From the NCBI RefSeq assembly GCF_028595265.1, contig NZ_JAQQXP010000001.1:1550001-1614000 (forward strand): a stretch of 64,000 nucleotides of DNA, read 5' to 3'. Shown here piece by piece: positions 54,684-63,163 of this stretch. The notes under the pieces are model-generated. The model was not told where the DNA came from. It saw nothing but the letters and a program-made list of their open reading frames with translations, and made no database searches. The DNA comes from Alteromonas gilva. GTDB taxonomy: Bacteria > Pseudomonadota > Gammaproteobacteria > Enterobacterales > Alteromonadaceae. The position numbers and the translations under genes are program-made. Position 1 is the stretch's first letter; each line of letters opens with the position of its first letter.

Positions 54684-55739
54684 GTGAGCAGGTACACAGA
54701 TAAAGATATTCTCGATATTGCCGCACAGCGTATTTTATTGCTCGATGGTGCCATGGGTACCATGATCCAGCTTCATAAGCTCAGCGAAGAAGCCTACCGT
54801 GGGGAGCAGTTTAAAGACTGGCACTGTGACATTAAGGGCAACAATGACTTGTTGTCGATTACGCAGCCAGAGCTGATTTACGATATTCACTGCCAGTACC
54901 TGGCGGCGGGCGCCGATATTATAGAAACCAATACGTTTAATGCGACGACCATTTCTATGGCCGATTATGATATGCAGGCCCACTCCCGCGACATTAACAT
55001 TGCGGCAGCAAAACTGGCCCGCCGGGCGGCTGATGAATTCACCGCCAAAAATCCGCAAAAGCCGCGTTTTGTGGCCGGGGTCATTGGCCCGACAAGTCGT
55101 ACCGCCTCGATTTCGCCCGATGTCAACGATCCGGGTAAACGTAACGTCACCTTTGATGTGCTGGTAGCGGCCTATACCGAGTCATGTGAAGCGCTTATTG
55201 AGGGCGGGGCCGATATCATTATGATTGAAACCATCTTTGATACCCTCAATGCCAAAGCCGCGTCCTTTGCCGTAGAGGTGGCGTTTGAAAAGCAAAACGT
55301 GAAGCTGCCGGTAATGATTTCCGGCACCATTACCGATGCCTCTGGTCGTACCTTGTCGGGTCAAACCGCCGAGGCGTTTTACTATTCCATGCGCCACATT
55401 AAACCGGTTTCCTTTGGTTTAAATTGCGCGCTGGGCCCCGATTTATTGCGCCAGTACGTTGAAGAAATCAGCAACGTTTCAGAGTGTTTGGTATCGGCGC
55501 ACCCGAATGCCGGGTTGCCTAACGAGTTTGGTGAGTACGATATGGAAGGACCAGAAATGGCCGAACATATCGAAGAATGGGCCGCGTCGGGGCTGGTAAA
55601 TATTGTCGGAGGGTGTTGTGGCAGCACGCCTGAGCACATTGCCGAACTGGCCAGGGCGGTTGAGGGCAAAGCCCCCCGTAAGGTGACTAAACTTGAGCCC
55701 AGGATGCGTCTTGCCGGCTTAGAACCCTTCGTGCATTGA
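54684..55739 (+). CDS. metH: Methionine synthase MetH, homocysteine-binding part (split gene)
   Basis: 351 residues, GTG start, equal to the first domain of E. coli MetH. It has the barrel start LLDGAMGTMIQLHKL and zinc ligands C248 (FGLNCALG) and C311/C312 (VGGCCGST), and ends at LEPFVH in the linker that normally leads to the folate domain. It binds zinc and homocysteine and accepts the methyl group. The stop is followed by 9 bp and a separate GTG with GAGGT upstream, so the second part is translated on its own. Confidence 0.93.
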   Translation: MSRYTDKDILDIAAQRILLLDGAMGTMIQLHKLSEEAYRGEQFKDWHCDIKGNNDLLSITQPELIYDIHCQYLAAGADIIETNTFNATTISMADYDMQAHSRDINIAAAKLARRAADEFTAKNPQKPRFVAGVIGPTSRTASISPDVNDPGKRNVTFDVLVAAYTESCEALIEGGADIIMIETIFDTLNAKAASFAVEVAFEKQNVKLPVMISGTITDASGRTLSGQTAEAFYYSMRHIKPVSFGLNCALGPDLLRQYVEEISNVSECLVSAHPNAGLPNEFGEYDMEGPEMAEHIEEWAASGLVNIVGGCCGSTPEHIAELARAVEGKAPRKVTKLEPRMRLAGLEPFVH

Positions 55740-55748
55740 GGTACTAGC

Positions 55749-58373
55749 GTGTCAGCAGAATTTTCCAGTTTTATTAATATCGGTGAACGCACGAATGTCA
55801 CCGGTTCGGCGATGTTTAAACGCCTGATCTTAGAAGGTGATTACGAAACCGCACTCGACGTTGCCCGTCAGCAGGTGGAGAACGGCGCCCAGATTATCGA
55901 TATCAACATGGACGAAGCCATGTTGGACTCGGTGCAGGCTATGCAAACCTTTTTAAACCTGATTGCGTCCGAGCCTGATATCAGCCGCGTGCCGATCATG
56001 ATTGACTCCTCTAAGTGGGAGGTTATCGAAGCCGGTCTTAAATGTGTGCAGGGCAAATCCATTGTCAATTCAATCAGCCTCAAAGAGGGCGAAGCATCGT
56101 TCCTTCGTCAGGCGCGTCTGATAAAACGCTACGGCGCCGCGACTGTGGTGATGGCGTTTGATGAAAAAGGCCAGGCTGATACCAAAGCGCGTAAAATCGA
56201 AATATGCCAACGCAGTTACAAACTGCTGACGGAAGAGGTCGACTTTGCCCCCGAAGACATTATTTTTGACCCCAACATCTTCGCCGTAGCGACCGGCATC
56301 GAAGAGCATGACAACTACGCGGTAGACTTTATTGAAGCTACCCGGGTTATTCGTGAAACCTGCCCGCATGTGCATGTGTCAGGCGGCTTGTCGAACATTT
56401 CGTTTTCGTTCCGCGGTAACAACCCGGTCCGCGAAGCTATGCACTCGGTGTTCTTATATCACGCCATTCGGGCGGGGCTGGACATGGCCATTGTGAATGC
56501 CGGTCAGCTTGAAGTGTACGATGAAATTCCCCTTGAACTGCGCGAAGCCGTTGAAGATGTCATTTTAAACCGCCACAGCGGCGCTACCGACAAACTGCTC
56601 GAACTGGCGCCTAAGTATCAGGGCGACGGCAAAGCGGTAGTCAAAGAAGATCTCGCCTGGCGTGAGTTACCGGTTAACAAGCGCCTGGAGCACGCACTCG
56701 TCAAGGGCATTACCGATTTTATCGAAGAAGATACCGAAGCCGCCCGAGCCGCCGCTGACAAGCCTTTACACGTTATTGAAGGGCCGTTGATGGACGGCAT
56801 GAACGTGGTCGGTGACTTATTTGGCGAAGGCAAGATGTTCTTGCCTCAGGTGGTAAAGTCGGCCCGGGTGATGAAAAAAGCGGTTGCTTACCTGCAGCCT
56901 TATATCGAAGCCGAAAAGTCCGAAGGCACCAAAAGCAACGGTAAAATATTGCTCGCCACGGTAAAAGGTGACGTCCACGATATCGGCAAAAACATTGTTG
57001 GTGTGGTGCTGCAGTGCAATAATTTTGAAGTCATCGACATGGGCGTAATGGTGCCCTGTGCGGCCATATTGCAAAAAGCCAAAGAAGAAGACGTCGACAT
57101 GATTGGCCTGTCAGGGTTAATCACGCCGTCGCTTGATGAAATGGTACATGTCGCCAAAGAAATGCAGCGCCTTGAGTATGACTTACCGCTGTTGATTGGC
57201 GGCGCTACCACCTCTAAAGCCCATACCGCAGTGAAGATTGAACAAAACTACCATGCGCCGGTGGCCTATGTGCCTAATGCCAGTCGTGCGGTGGGAGTGT
57301 GCCAAAAGCTGCTCAATACCGAGTCGAGAGCCATATACGCCAAAGAGCTCAGCAAAGAGTATGACATTGTGCGCGAACAGCATGCCCGCAAAAAGCCGCG
57401 CTCCAAGGCCATTCCGTTGCAACAGGCCCGCGACAATGCCTTTGAACCAGACTTTACCGTGCTGCCCACCACGCCAAATAAACTGGGCGTCACCCCGGTG
57501 AGTGTGGATCTTGAAGTGTTGCGTCATTACATCGACTGGACACCGTTTTTCCTCACCTGGTCACTGGCTGGCAAGTACCCGCGAATTTTAACCGACGAGG
57601 TGGTCGGCGAGCAGGCGCGTTCGTTGTTTGATGATGCCAACACCATGCTCGATAACGTTATTGCCGATGGTAGCTTAACGGCCAAGGGCGTGTTCGGGCT
57701 GTTTCCGGCTAATCGTCAGGAAGATGACGTGGTAATTTATACCGATGAAAGCCGCACCGAAGTGCTGGGTGTTGCTCACCATTTACGCCAGCAAACGCAC
57801 AAGCCTAAAGGGGCGAATTATTGTTTAAGTGATTTTGTTGCGGCGACCGGCTCGGGCATTAAAGATTACGTGGGCGCCTTTGCGGTGACAGCCGGTATCG
57901 GCGAAGATGAGTTGGCTAAAAAGTTTGAAGCCGATGGTGATGATTACAACGCCATTATGGTGAAAGCTGTGGCGGATCGCTTAGCCGAGGCCTTTGCCGA
58001 ATACCTGCATGAACAGGTGCGTAAGCATTATTGGGGCTACGCTGCCGACGAAGCGCTGGATAACGATGCGCTCATTCGCGAAAAATATCAGGGGATCCGC
58101 CCGGCGCCAGGCTATGCCGCGTGCCCGGAGCACACCGAAAAGCAGCTTATCTGGGATCTGCTCGACGCTGAGCAACACACCAGCATGAAACTCACCGAAA
58201 GCTATGCCATGTGGCCCGGCGCGGCGGTTTCTGGCTGGTACTTTGCCCACCCGGACGCCCGCTATTTTGCGGTGGCCAAAATCCAAAGCGATCAGGTGGA
58301 AGACTATGCCAGGCGCAAAAGCTGGGACATGGAAACCGCCGTGCGCTGGTTAGCGCCCAATTTAAACGACTAA
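55749..58373 (+). CDS. metH: Methionine synthase MetH, folate, cobalamin and activation part (split gene)
   Basis: 874 residues. Folate barrel (INIGERTNVTGSAMFKRL through GIVNAGQLEVYDEI-like segment), cobalamin cap and binding domains with the cobalt-ligand H410 in GDVHDIGKNIVG and GLSGLITPSLDEM, then the AdoMet activation domain (RPAPGYAACPEHTEK, MWPGAAVSGWYF). With the 351-residue partner the total is 1225, near the 1227 of E. coli MetH, and the halves meet in the interdomain linker. It transfers methyl from methyltetrahydrofolate through cobalamin. GTG start, GAGGT 8-10 bp upstream. Confidence 0.93.
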   Translation: MSAEFSSFINIGERTNVTGSAMFKRLILEGDYETALDVARQQVENGAQIIDINMDEAMLDSVQAMQTFLNLIASEPDISRVPIMIDSSKWEVIEAGLKCVQGKSIVNSISLKEGEASFLRQARLIKRYGAATVVMAFDEKGQADTKARKIEICQRSYKLLTEEVDFAPEDIIFDPNIFAVATGIEEHDNYAVDFIEATRVIRETCPHVHVSGGLSNISFSFRGNNPVREAMHSVFLYHAIRAGLDMAIVNAGQLEVYDEIPLELREAVEDVILNRHSGATDKLLELAPKYQGDGKAVVKEDLAWRELPVNKRLEHALVKGITDFIEEDTEAARAAADKPLHVIEGPLMDGMNVVGDLFGEGKMFLPQVVKSARVMKKAVAYLQPYIEAEKSEGTKSNGKILLATVKGDVHDIGKNIVGVVLQCNNFEVIDMGVMVPCAAILQKAKEEDVDMIGLSGLITPSLDEMVHVAKEMQRLEYDLPLLIGGATTSKAHTAVKIEQNYHAPVAYVPNASRAVGVCQKLLNTESRAIYAKELSKEYDIVREQHARKKPRSKAIPLQQARDNAFEPDFTVLPTTPNKLGVTPVSVDLEVLRHYIDWTPFFLTWSLAGKYPRILTDEVVGEQARSLFDDANTMLDNVIADGSLTAKGVFGLFPANRQEDDVVIYTDESRTEVLGVAHHLRQQTHKPKGANYCLSDFVAATGSGIKDYVGAFAVTAGIGEDELAKKFEADGDDYNAIMVKAVADRLAEAFAEYLHEQVRKHYWGYAADEALDNDALIREKYQGIRPAPGYAACPEHTEKQLIWDLLDAEQHTSMKLTESYAMWPGAAVSGWYFAHPDARYFAVAKIQSDQVEDYARRKSWDMETAVRWLAPNLND

Positions 58374-58403
58374 TTTAAGTGGTAACGTTAATGATTAAGT
58401 GCA

Positions 58404-59000
58404 ATGGATAAACCCTTCAGTCAGGCCTGTGAAAACAACAAAGGGCCTATTTTAGCGGTGCTTAAAGATTATTTTGCAGAGGCTTCCAGCGTACTGGAAA
58501 TTGGCAGCGGTACAGGCCAGCATGCGGTGTATTTTGCGCAGGCTTTGCCCCATCTCAGCTGGCAAACCAGCGATGTGCCAGCCCATCACGGCGGTATCCG
58601 TCAGTGGCTGGCCGACGCAGCATTAGCTAATCTTAAAGCGCCCATCACACTTAAAATTGGCGAGCAAGCCATCCCTCAAACGGGCTTTGATGCAATCTAT
58701 TCAGCCAATACGGCGCACATTATGTTTGCCGATGAGGTGGCGCTGATGATGCGCCAAATTGCTCAAACCTTGCCGCCCGGCGGGGTGTTTTGCCAGTACG
58801 GCCCGTTTATTCATAACGGGCAGTTTTCCAGCGCCAGCAACGAAGCCTTTCATCACAGCCTGCTTATTCGCGGGCTGGATGGTTATAAACATATTGAGCA
58901 GCTTGTTGAATGGGCCGGAGCACAACTGCAACTCACGGAAATTCGTGACATGCCGGCCAATAATTTGTGTTTGGTATGGCGTAAATCGTCACCCTGTTAA
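58404..59000 (+). CDS. DUF938 SAM-dependent methyltransferase-like protein
   Basis: 198 residues with the SAM-binding motif VLEIGSGTGQHAVYFAQ and the family pattern FSQACENNKGPIL at the N-terminus, CQYGPFIHNGQFSSASNEAFH later. Fold is Rossmann-like class I methyltransferase. Substrate is not known for the family. It starts 30 bp after metH on the same strand, so it may be on the met transcript, which would link it to AdoMet supply. A bidirectional terminator follows. Confidence 0.85.
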   Translation: MDKPFSQACENNKGPILAVLKDYFAEASSVLEIGSGTGQHAVYFAQALPHLSWQTSDVPAHHGGIRQWLADAALANLKAPITLKIGEQAIPQTGFDAIYSANTAHIMFADEVALMMRQIAQTLPPGGVFCQYGPFIHNGQFSSASNEAFHHSLLIRGLDGYKHIEQLVEWAGAQLQLTEIRDMPANNLCLVWRKSSPC

Positions 59001-59052
59001 ATAACTATTGTAGCGCGCCGGCGGTGATAACAAGCGTAACGCGCAAGTACAA

Positions 59053-59077
59053 AAAAGGCAGCCATTGGCTGCCTTTT
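59053..59077. terminator. Bidirectional Rho-independent terminator
   Basis: AAAAGGCAGCC, loop ATT, GGCTGCCTTTT: an 11-bp stem with A and T tracts on both sides, placed between the convergent DUF938 and M13 peptidase genes, so it can serve both. Confidence 0.92.
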
Positions 59078-59106
59078 GTTTTAGTGATACCGAATAGCCG
59101 CGGTGA

Positions 59107-61182
59107 CTACCAGATTCTCACGCGCTCTTCCGGTGCCAGGTAAAGCTCATCACCTGGTTGTACGTTGAAGGCTTCGTACCAGGCATCGTGGTTACGCGGT
59201 GCCAGCGCGCGGAAGCGGCCCGGTGAATGGGTACCGGCGCGAAGCTGATTAAGCATGCTTTGCTCGGTGCGCTTTTCTTTCCATACCTGTGCCCAAGCCA
59301 GGAAGAAGCGCTGATCGCCGGTTAAGCCGTCGATTATCGGGGCTTCTTTACCATTCAGGCTCAGTTTGTAAGCGTGGTACGCCATCGCTAAACCACCCAC
59401 GTCACCAATGTTTTCCCCCAGGCTGTTACGGCCGTTAACGAAGTTGCCTTCGATAGGCTCATAAGCGCTGTACTGGGCTGCCAGCATATCGGCTTTTTGT
59501 TCAAACGCGGCGCGATCCTCATCACTCCACCAGTTTTGCTGAATACCCATGGCGTCCGATTTAGAGCCCTGATCGTCAAAGCCGTGGCCCATTTCATGGC
59601 CGATGACTGCGCCAATCGCACCGTAGTTAACCGCCGGATCGGCATTAGGATCGAAAAACGGCGGTTGTAAAATCGCAGCCGGAAACACAATCTCGTTGAA
59701 CGATGAATTGTAATAAGCGTTAACCTGTTGTGGCGTCATGCCCCAGCGCTGACGATCAGTGGGTTTCAGCTCATCTTCAATCTGTTTGTTGCGGAAGAAC
59801 TTATCGATGTTGCGCACGTTGCCAATTAAGTCTGAATCGCTGATTTCAAGCCCTTCATAGGAAATCCACTCATCCGGATAACCAATTTTTGGGTTAAAGG
59901 CAGCCAGTTTGGCTTTGGCGTTAACTTTGGTTTCCTCGCCCATCCAGTCGAGATTGTCGATACGCTCGCCCAATGCGGCGCGCAGGTTTTCAACCAGCTC
60001 CGCCATTTGTGTTTTGGAGCTTTCCGGGAAGAAGCGGTTAACGTAAGTTTTACCAATGGCAAAGCCGAGCGACGTGGTACCTGACATGGCGCTCAGGGCC
60101 CGTTTCCAGCGTGGACGCGGCTCTTGCTGACCATTTAAGGTTTTACCATAAAAGTCGAAGTTAGCCAGATAAATATCATCTGACAACATCGATGCATTGT
60201 TGGTAATCGTGTGGTAGGAAAGGTAGGTTTTCCATGCATCCAGTGGCGTGTCGTTGATAATTTCAATCACGTCCTGTACCGGCTCGGGTTGCGAAATGTT
60301 TAATTCAGGCGCTTTAAAACCCTGGGCATCTAACCATACATCCCAATCAAAGTTTGCGTAGGTGTCTGATAACTTACTGCGCGCGATCTGATTTAAGGTT
60401 AGGTCACGGTCACGGCGTTTTTCCCGTGGCCACTGAATTTCGGCGATTTTCGTTTCCAGTGCCAAAATGGTTTCGGCTTTTTGCTGGGGGTTCTCTTCAC
60501 CGGCAAATTCGAGCATTTGCGCAATGTGGGCCAAATAGGCTGCACGAATATTGACAAATCGCTCGCTGTCGCTGAGGTAATAATCACGGTCAGGCAGACC
60601 TAAACCGCCCACGCCGATGCTTAACTGGTATTCATTCGGATCGAGTCGGTTATACCATAAGCCACCATAAATAGGGGATGTACTACCGTTTATCCAGCTC
60701 TCACCAAAAAAGCGGGTTAAATCCTGGGTTGATGACAGATTCTCTATTTCTTTGAGAGTGGGGGTGATTGGTGAAATACCTTTGGCATTGATGTTGTCGG
60801 TATCCATATACGCAGTATAAAAATCATGCACCAACTGTTCTTCGGCAGTGAGCTCACTGCTGGCCATAATGTCATCAATGATCTGCTTAACCTGCTCTTC
60901 ACTGCGGTCTGCCAGGGCATTAAAAGCACCGAAGCGGGTTTTATCGGCAGGCAGTTCGTAGTTTTTATACCAGGTACCACTGGCATACATGAAAAAGTCA
61001 TCGCCGGGTTTAACGCTTTCATCACGGGCGCTCAGATCGACCCCAAATGAACCGATTTCTGCACTGGCTGTTGCGGTTTGAGCGGTTGGTTTTTCTGCGG
61101 TTTGAGAGGTTGATTCTGGCTTTGAACAAGCGCTCAACGTAAGGGATGCAGCAACTGCAGCTGCAATAAAACTATACTTCAT
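59107..61182 (-). CDS. M13 family zinc metalloprotease lipoprotein (PepO/neprilysin type)
   Basis: 691 residues with a lipoprotein signal (SLTLSACS, cysteine at 19) and a T/E/A-rich linker. The M13 N-domain starts DDFFMYASGTWYKNYELPADKTRFGAF. The zinc site is H529-E-x-x-H533 (VIGHEMGHGFDDQG), the third ligand in GENIGDVGGL about 60 residues later, and the substrate-binding motif NAYYN upstream. The end RVRIW closes with the usual tryptophan. It cleaves short peptides in the periplasm or on the outer membrane. It follows the FemAB-like gene by 22 bp on the same strand. Confidence 0.94.
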   Translation of the reverse strand: MKYSFIAAAVAASLTLSACSKPESTSQTAEKPTAQTATASAEIGSFGVDLSARDESVKPGDDFFMYASGTWYKNYELPADKTRFGAFNALADRSEEQVKQIIDDIMASSELTAEEQLVHDFYTAYMDTDNINAKGISPITPTLKEIENLSSTQDLTRFFGESWINGSTSPIYGGLWYNRLDPNEYQLSIGVGGLGLPDRDYYLSDSERFVNIRAAYLAHIAQMLEFAGEENPQQKAETILALETKIAEIQWPREKRRDRDLTLNQIARSKLSDTYANFDWDVWLDAQGFKAPELNISQPEPVQDVIEIINDTPLDAWKTYLSYHTITNNASMLSDDIYLANFDFYGKTLNGQQEPRPRWKRALSAMSGTTSLGFAIGKTYVNRFFPESSKTQMAELVENLRAALGERIDNLDWMGEETKVNAKAKLAAFNPKIGYPDEWISYEGLEISDSDLIGNVRNIDKFFRNKQIEDELKPTDRQRWGMTPQQVNAYYNSSFNEIVFPAAILQPPFFDPNADPAVNYGAIGAVIGHEMGHGFDDQGSKSDAMGIQQNWWSDEDRAAFEQKADMLAAQYSAYEPIEGNFVNGRNSLGENIGDVGGLAMAYHAYKLSLNGKEAPIIDGLTGDQRFFLAWAQVWKEKRTEQSMLNQLRAGTHSPGRFRALAPRNHDAWYEAFNVQPGDELYLAPEERVRIW

Positions 61183-61204
61183 TTTATGTTCTCTGTGTTA
61201 GTAA

Positions 61205-62422
61205 CTAATTGGTACTTTGAGTACCTTTTTGTGTGGTTGGTATAAATTCTTGTAGATAGGCTTCGTTAAACGGTAATACATCCAGCGCCTGATTGAAATA
61301 GTCAGTAATAATTGGTTTTTCCCGCTGTAAAAAGTCTGACACAGCGGCGTGAAAGCGCGGATCGTGCATTTTATGATGCGATACACAGTAGATCGGCTCA
61401 AAACCCCGGAGTAACTTATGTTCGCCCTGCGTACCCGGATTAAACCGCGCAATGTTTCGCTCTATGGCAAACTCGATGCCCTGGAAATAACAACACTCAA
61501 AGTGCAGTTCGTTGATGTCCTCGAGGCACCCCCAGTAGCGCCCGTACAGACCATGGTTATCGAATAAAAACAACGCCGCAGCAATGTCGGTGTCATTAAG
61601 CTGGGCTTTTACCAGTAAAATATGCTCGCGGAACTGGTCAAAAAGCGCAGTAAAAAAGGCCGGGGTTAAGTAGCCTTTGTGGCCACTGCGTTTAAGATAG
61701 GTATCCTGATAACAGTGAACAAAAAACGCCATATCGGCTTTGCTAAGGTTATCGCCACTTAAGCGCTCTATGTTAATTGCCGGGTTGTCAAATTGCTTAC
61801 GGGTTTTACGAATGCTGCGGCGCTTGCGTGACGTCAGGCGCGTCAGAAAATCTTCAAAGTTATCGTAACCGCGGTTATTCCATTCAAATTGAACGCTAAA
61901 GCGATTGGCAAAACCACGCTGCTCGAAGTTTGCTTGTTGCGACGGCACATTAAACAGCCAGTGACACGACGAGTGTGCGTTATTGACCGCCCAGTTATCA
62001 ATGTGATTTATCAGGGCTGTAAGATGCTGTTCTTCCGTTTCAGGCCGCGCCAGGAGACGTGGTCCGGTGACGGGAGTAAAGGGAATCGCCGCTATCCATT
62101 TAGGGTAATAGTCTATGCCATGCTGGTGATACGCATTTGCCCAGCTATGGTCGAACACATATTCACCATAGCTATGGGTTTTGATATACCCGGGCACTGC
62201 TGCAATAAGTTCGCCGTCAATCGTGGCGGTCCAATGGGCGGGTTGCCAGCCGGTACCTTCGCCAACGCAGTGCGTGTGCTCCAACAATTGTAACCAGGTA
62301 TATTGCAAAAAGGGCCCGGCGCAATGGCTGAGTTGTTGCCACTGCTGCTTGTTCAGATCATCAATACTATGATGCAGCTGAAATTGCATGGCAGCGCTAT
62401 GTGAACTGAATTGCTTAGTCAT
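61205..62422 (-). CDS. FemAB/GNAT-like peptidoglycan-type acyltransferase (DUF482 family)
   Basis: 405 residues, cytosolic. Two GNAT-like halves: the first with FLQYTWLQLLEHTHCVGEGTGWQPAH, the second with LTSRKRRSIRKTRKQF, KGYLTPAFFTALF, LFLFDNHGLYGRYWGC and GEHKLLRGFEPIYCVSHH, the conserved patterns of the DUF482 family. Relatives of FemAB add amino acids to cell-wall precursors, but the reaction of this family is not established. It may be co-transcribed with the M13 peptidase downstream, and is divergent from recX. Confidence 0.85.
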   Translation of the reverse strand: MTKQFSSHSAAMQFQLHHSIDDLNKQQWQQLSHCAGPFLQYTWLQLLEHTHCVGEGTGWQPAHWTATIDGELIAAVPGYIKTHSYGEYVFDHSWANAYHQHGIDYYPKWIAAIPFTPVTGPRLLARPETEEQHLTALINHIDNWAVNNAHSSCHWLFNVPSQQANFEQRGFANRFSVQFEWNNRGYDNFEDFLTRLTSRKRRSIRKTRKQFDNPAINIERLSGDNLSKADMAFFVHCYQDTYLKRSGHKGYLTPAFFTALFDQFREHILLVKAQLNDTDIAAALFLFDNHGLYGRYWGCLEDINELHFECCYFQGIEFAIERNIARFNPGTQGEHKLLRGFEPIYCVSHHKMHDPRFHAAVSDFLQREKPIITDYFNQALDVLPFNEAYLQEFIPTTQKGTQSTN

Positions 62423-62546
62423 TATTGTGCCTAGACGAATGAATTGGCATTATACCCGTTATTACTCGTGCCACCGCCGTCAACCATTGTCAGTTGCGCT
62501 GCAGGCAGTTATCTTGTGCGCTACTATCACCATACTAGTTTTTAAA

Positions 62547-63002
62547 ATGACAGATTGCCCACGCAAAATCATTATGGAGTCGATTACCCGCATGCTCGCA
62601 CGACGAGAGCATGCGTATCACGAATTGTTACGAAAATTATCACAAAAAGGTTTTGCGTTGGCCGATTGTGTGCCTGTGGTCGATGAATATAAATCTGCGG
62701 GTATTCAAAGTGACGCCCGGTATGCCGAAATGAGAGTTCGCTCGGGGATCAACAAAGGGCACGGTCCGGCGCGGTTAAAAGCAGATTGTCAGCAATGGGA
62801 CATTGATGAACGCTATGTCACACAAGCGTTTGAGGAGTGCCAGGCTGACTGGTTTGAACTGGCTGTTGTGGTGCGGCACAAGCGATTCGGCACTGGCGCG
62901 GCGCGAGATAGCAAAGATAAATCTAAACAGATCCGCTTTTTGCAATACCGTGGCTTTTATTCTGAGCATATTCAGTATGCATTATCTGTCGTCGAAGAGT
63001 AG
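62547..63002 (+). CDS. recX: RecA regulator RecX
   Basis: 151 residues from the ATG at 62547 (a longer frame to 62388 has no family sequence). It opens ITRMLARREHAYHELLRKLSQKGF, then RYAEMRVRSGINKGHGPARLKADC, and ends QIRFLQYRGFYSEHIQYAL, as in RecX with its three-helix repeats. RecX caps RecA filaments and slows their growth. alaS follows by 161 bp as usual, but recA, normally just upstream, is not; instead a divergent FemAB-like gene is there. No LexA box was found. Confidence 0.9.
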   Translation: MTDCPRKIIMESITRMLARREHAYHELLRKLSQKGFALADCVPVVDEYKSAGIQSDARYAEMRVRSGINKGHGPARLKADCQQWDIDERYVTQAFEECQADWFELAVVVRHKRFGTGAARDSKDKSKQIRFLQYRGFYSEHIQYALSVVEE

Positions 63003-63163
63003 AAAATCCCTGCCAAATCACCGTTGCCTGCTTAACAAAATAGCCTTAATCATGGTATTGTTGCGCCCACATGTTAGTGCGTCACTGGTGCGGCCTGAAC
63101 AAGACTAAGCCCTACCCAGACAGCATTTAAACTTTAAGGTTAACTAAGGATTGCAGGATTTCA

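Noticed and set aside
62500..62560. LexA box before recX.
   Set aside because: An ACAG half is present near 62549, but no CTGT half at the required spacing.
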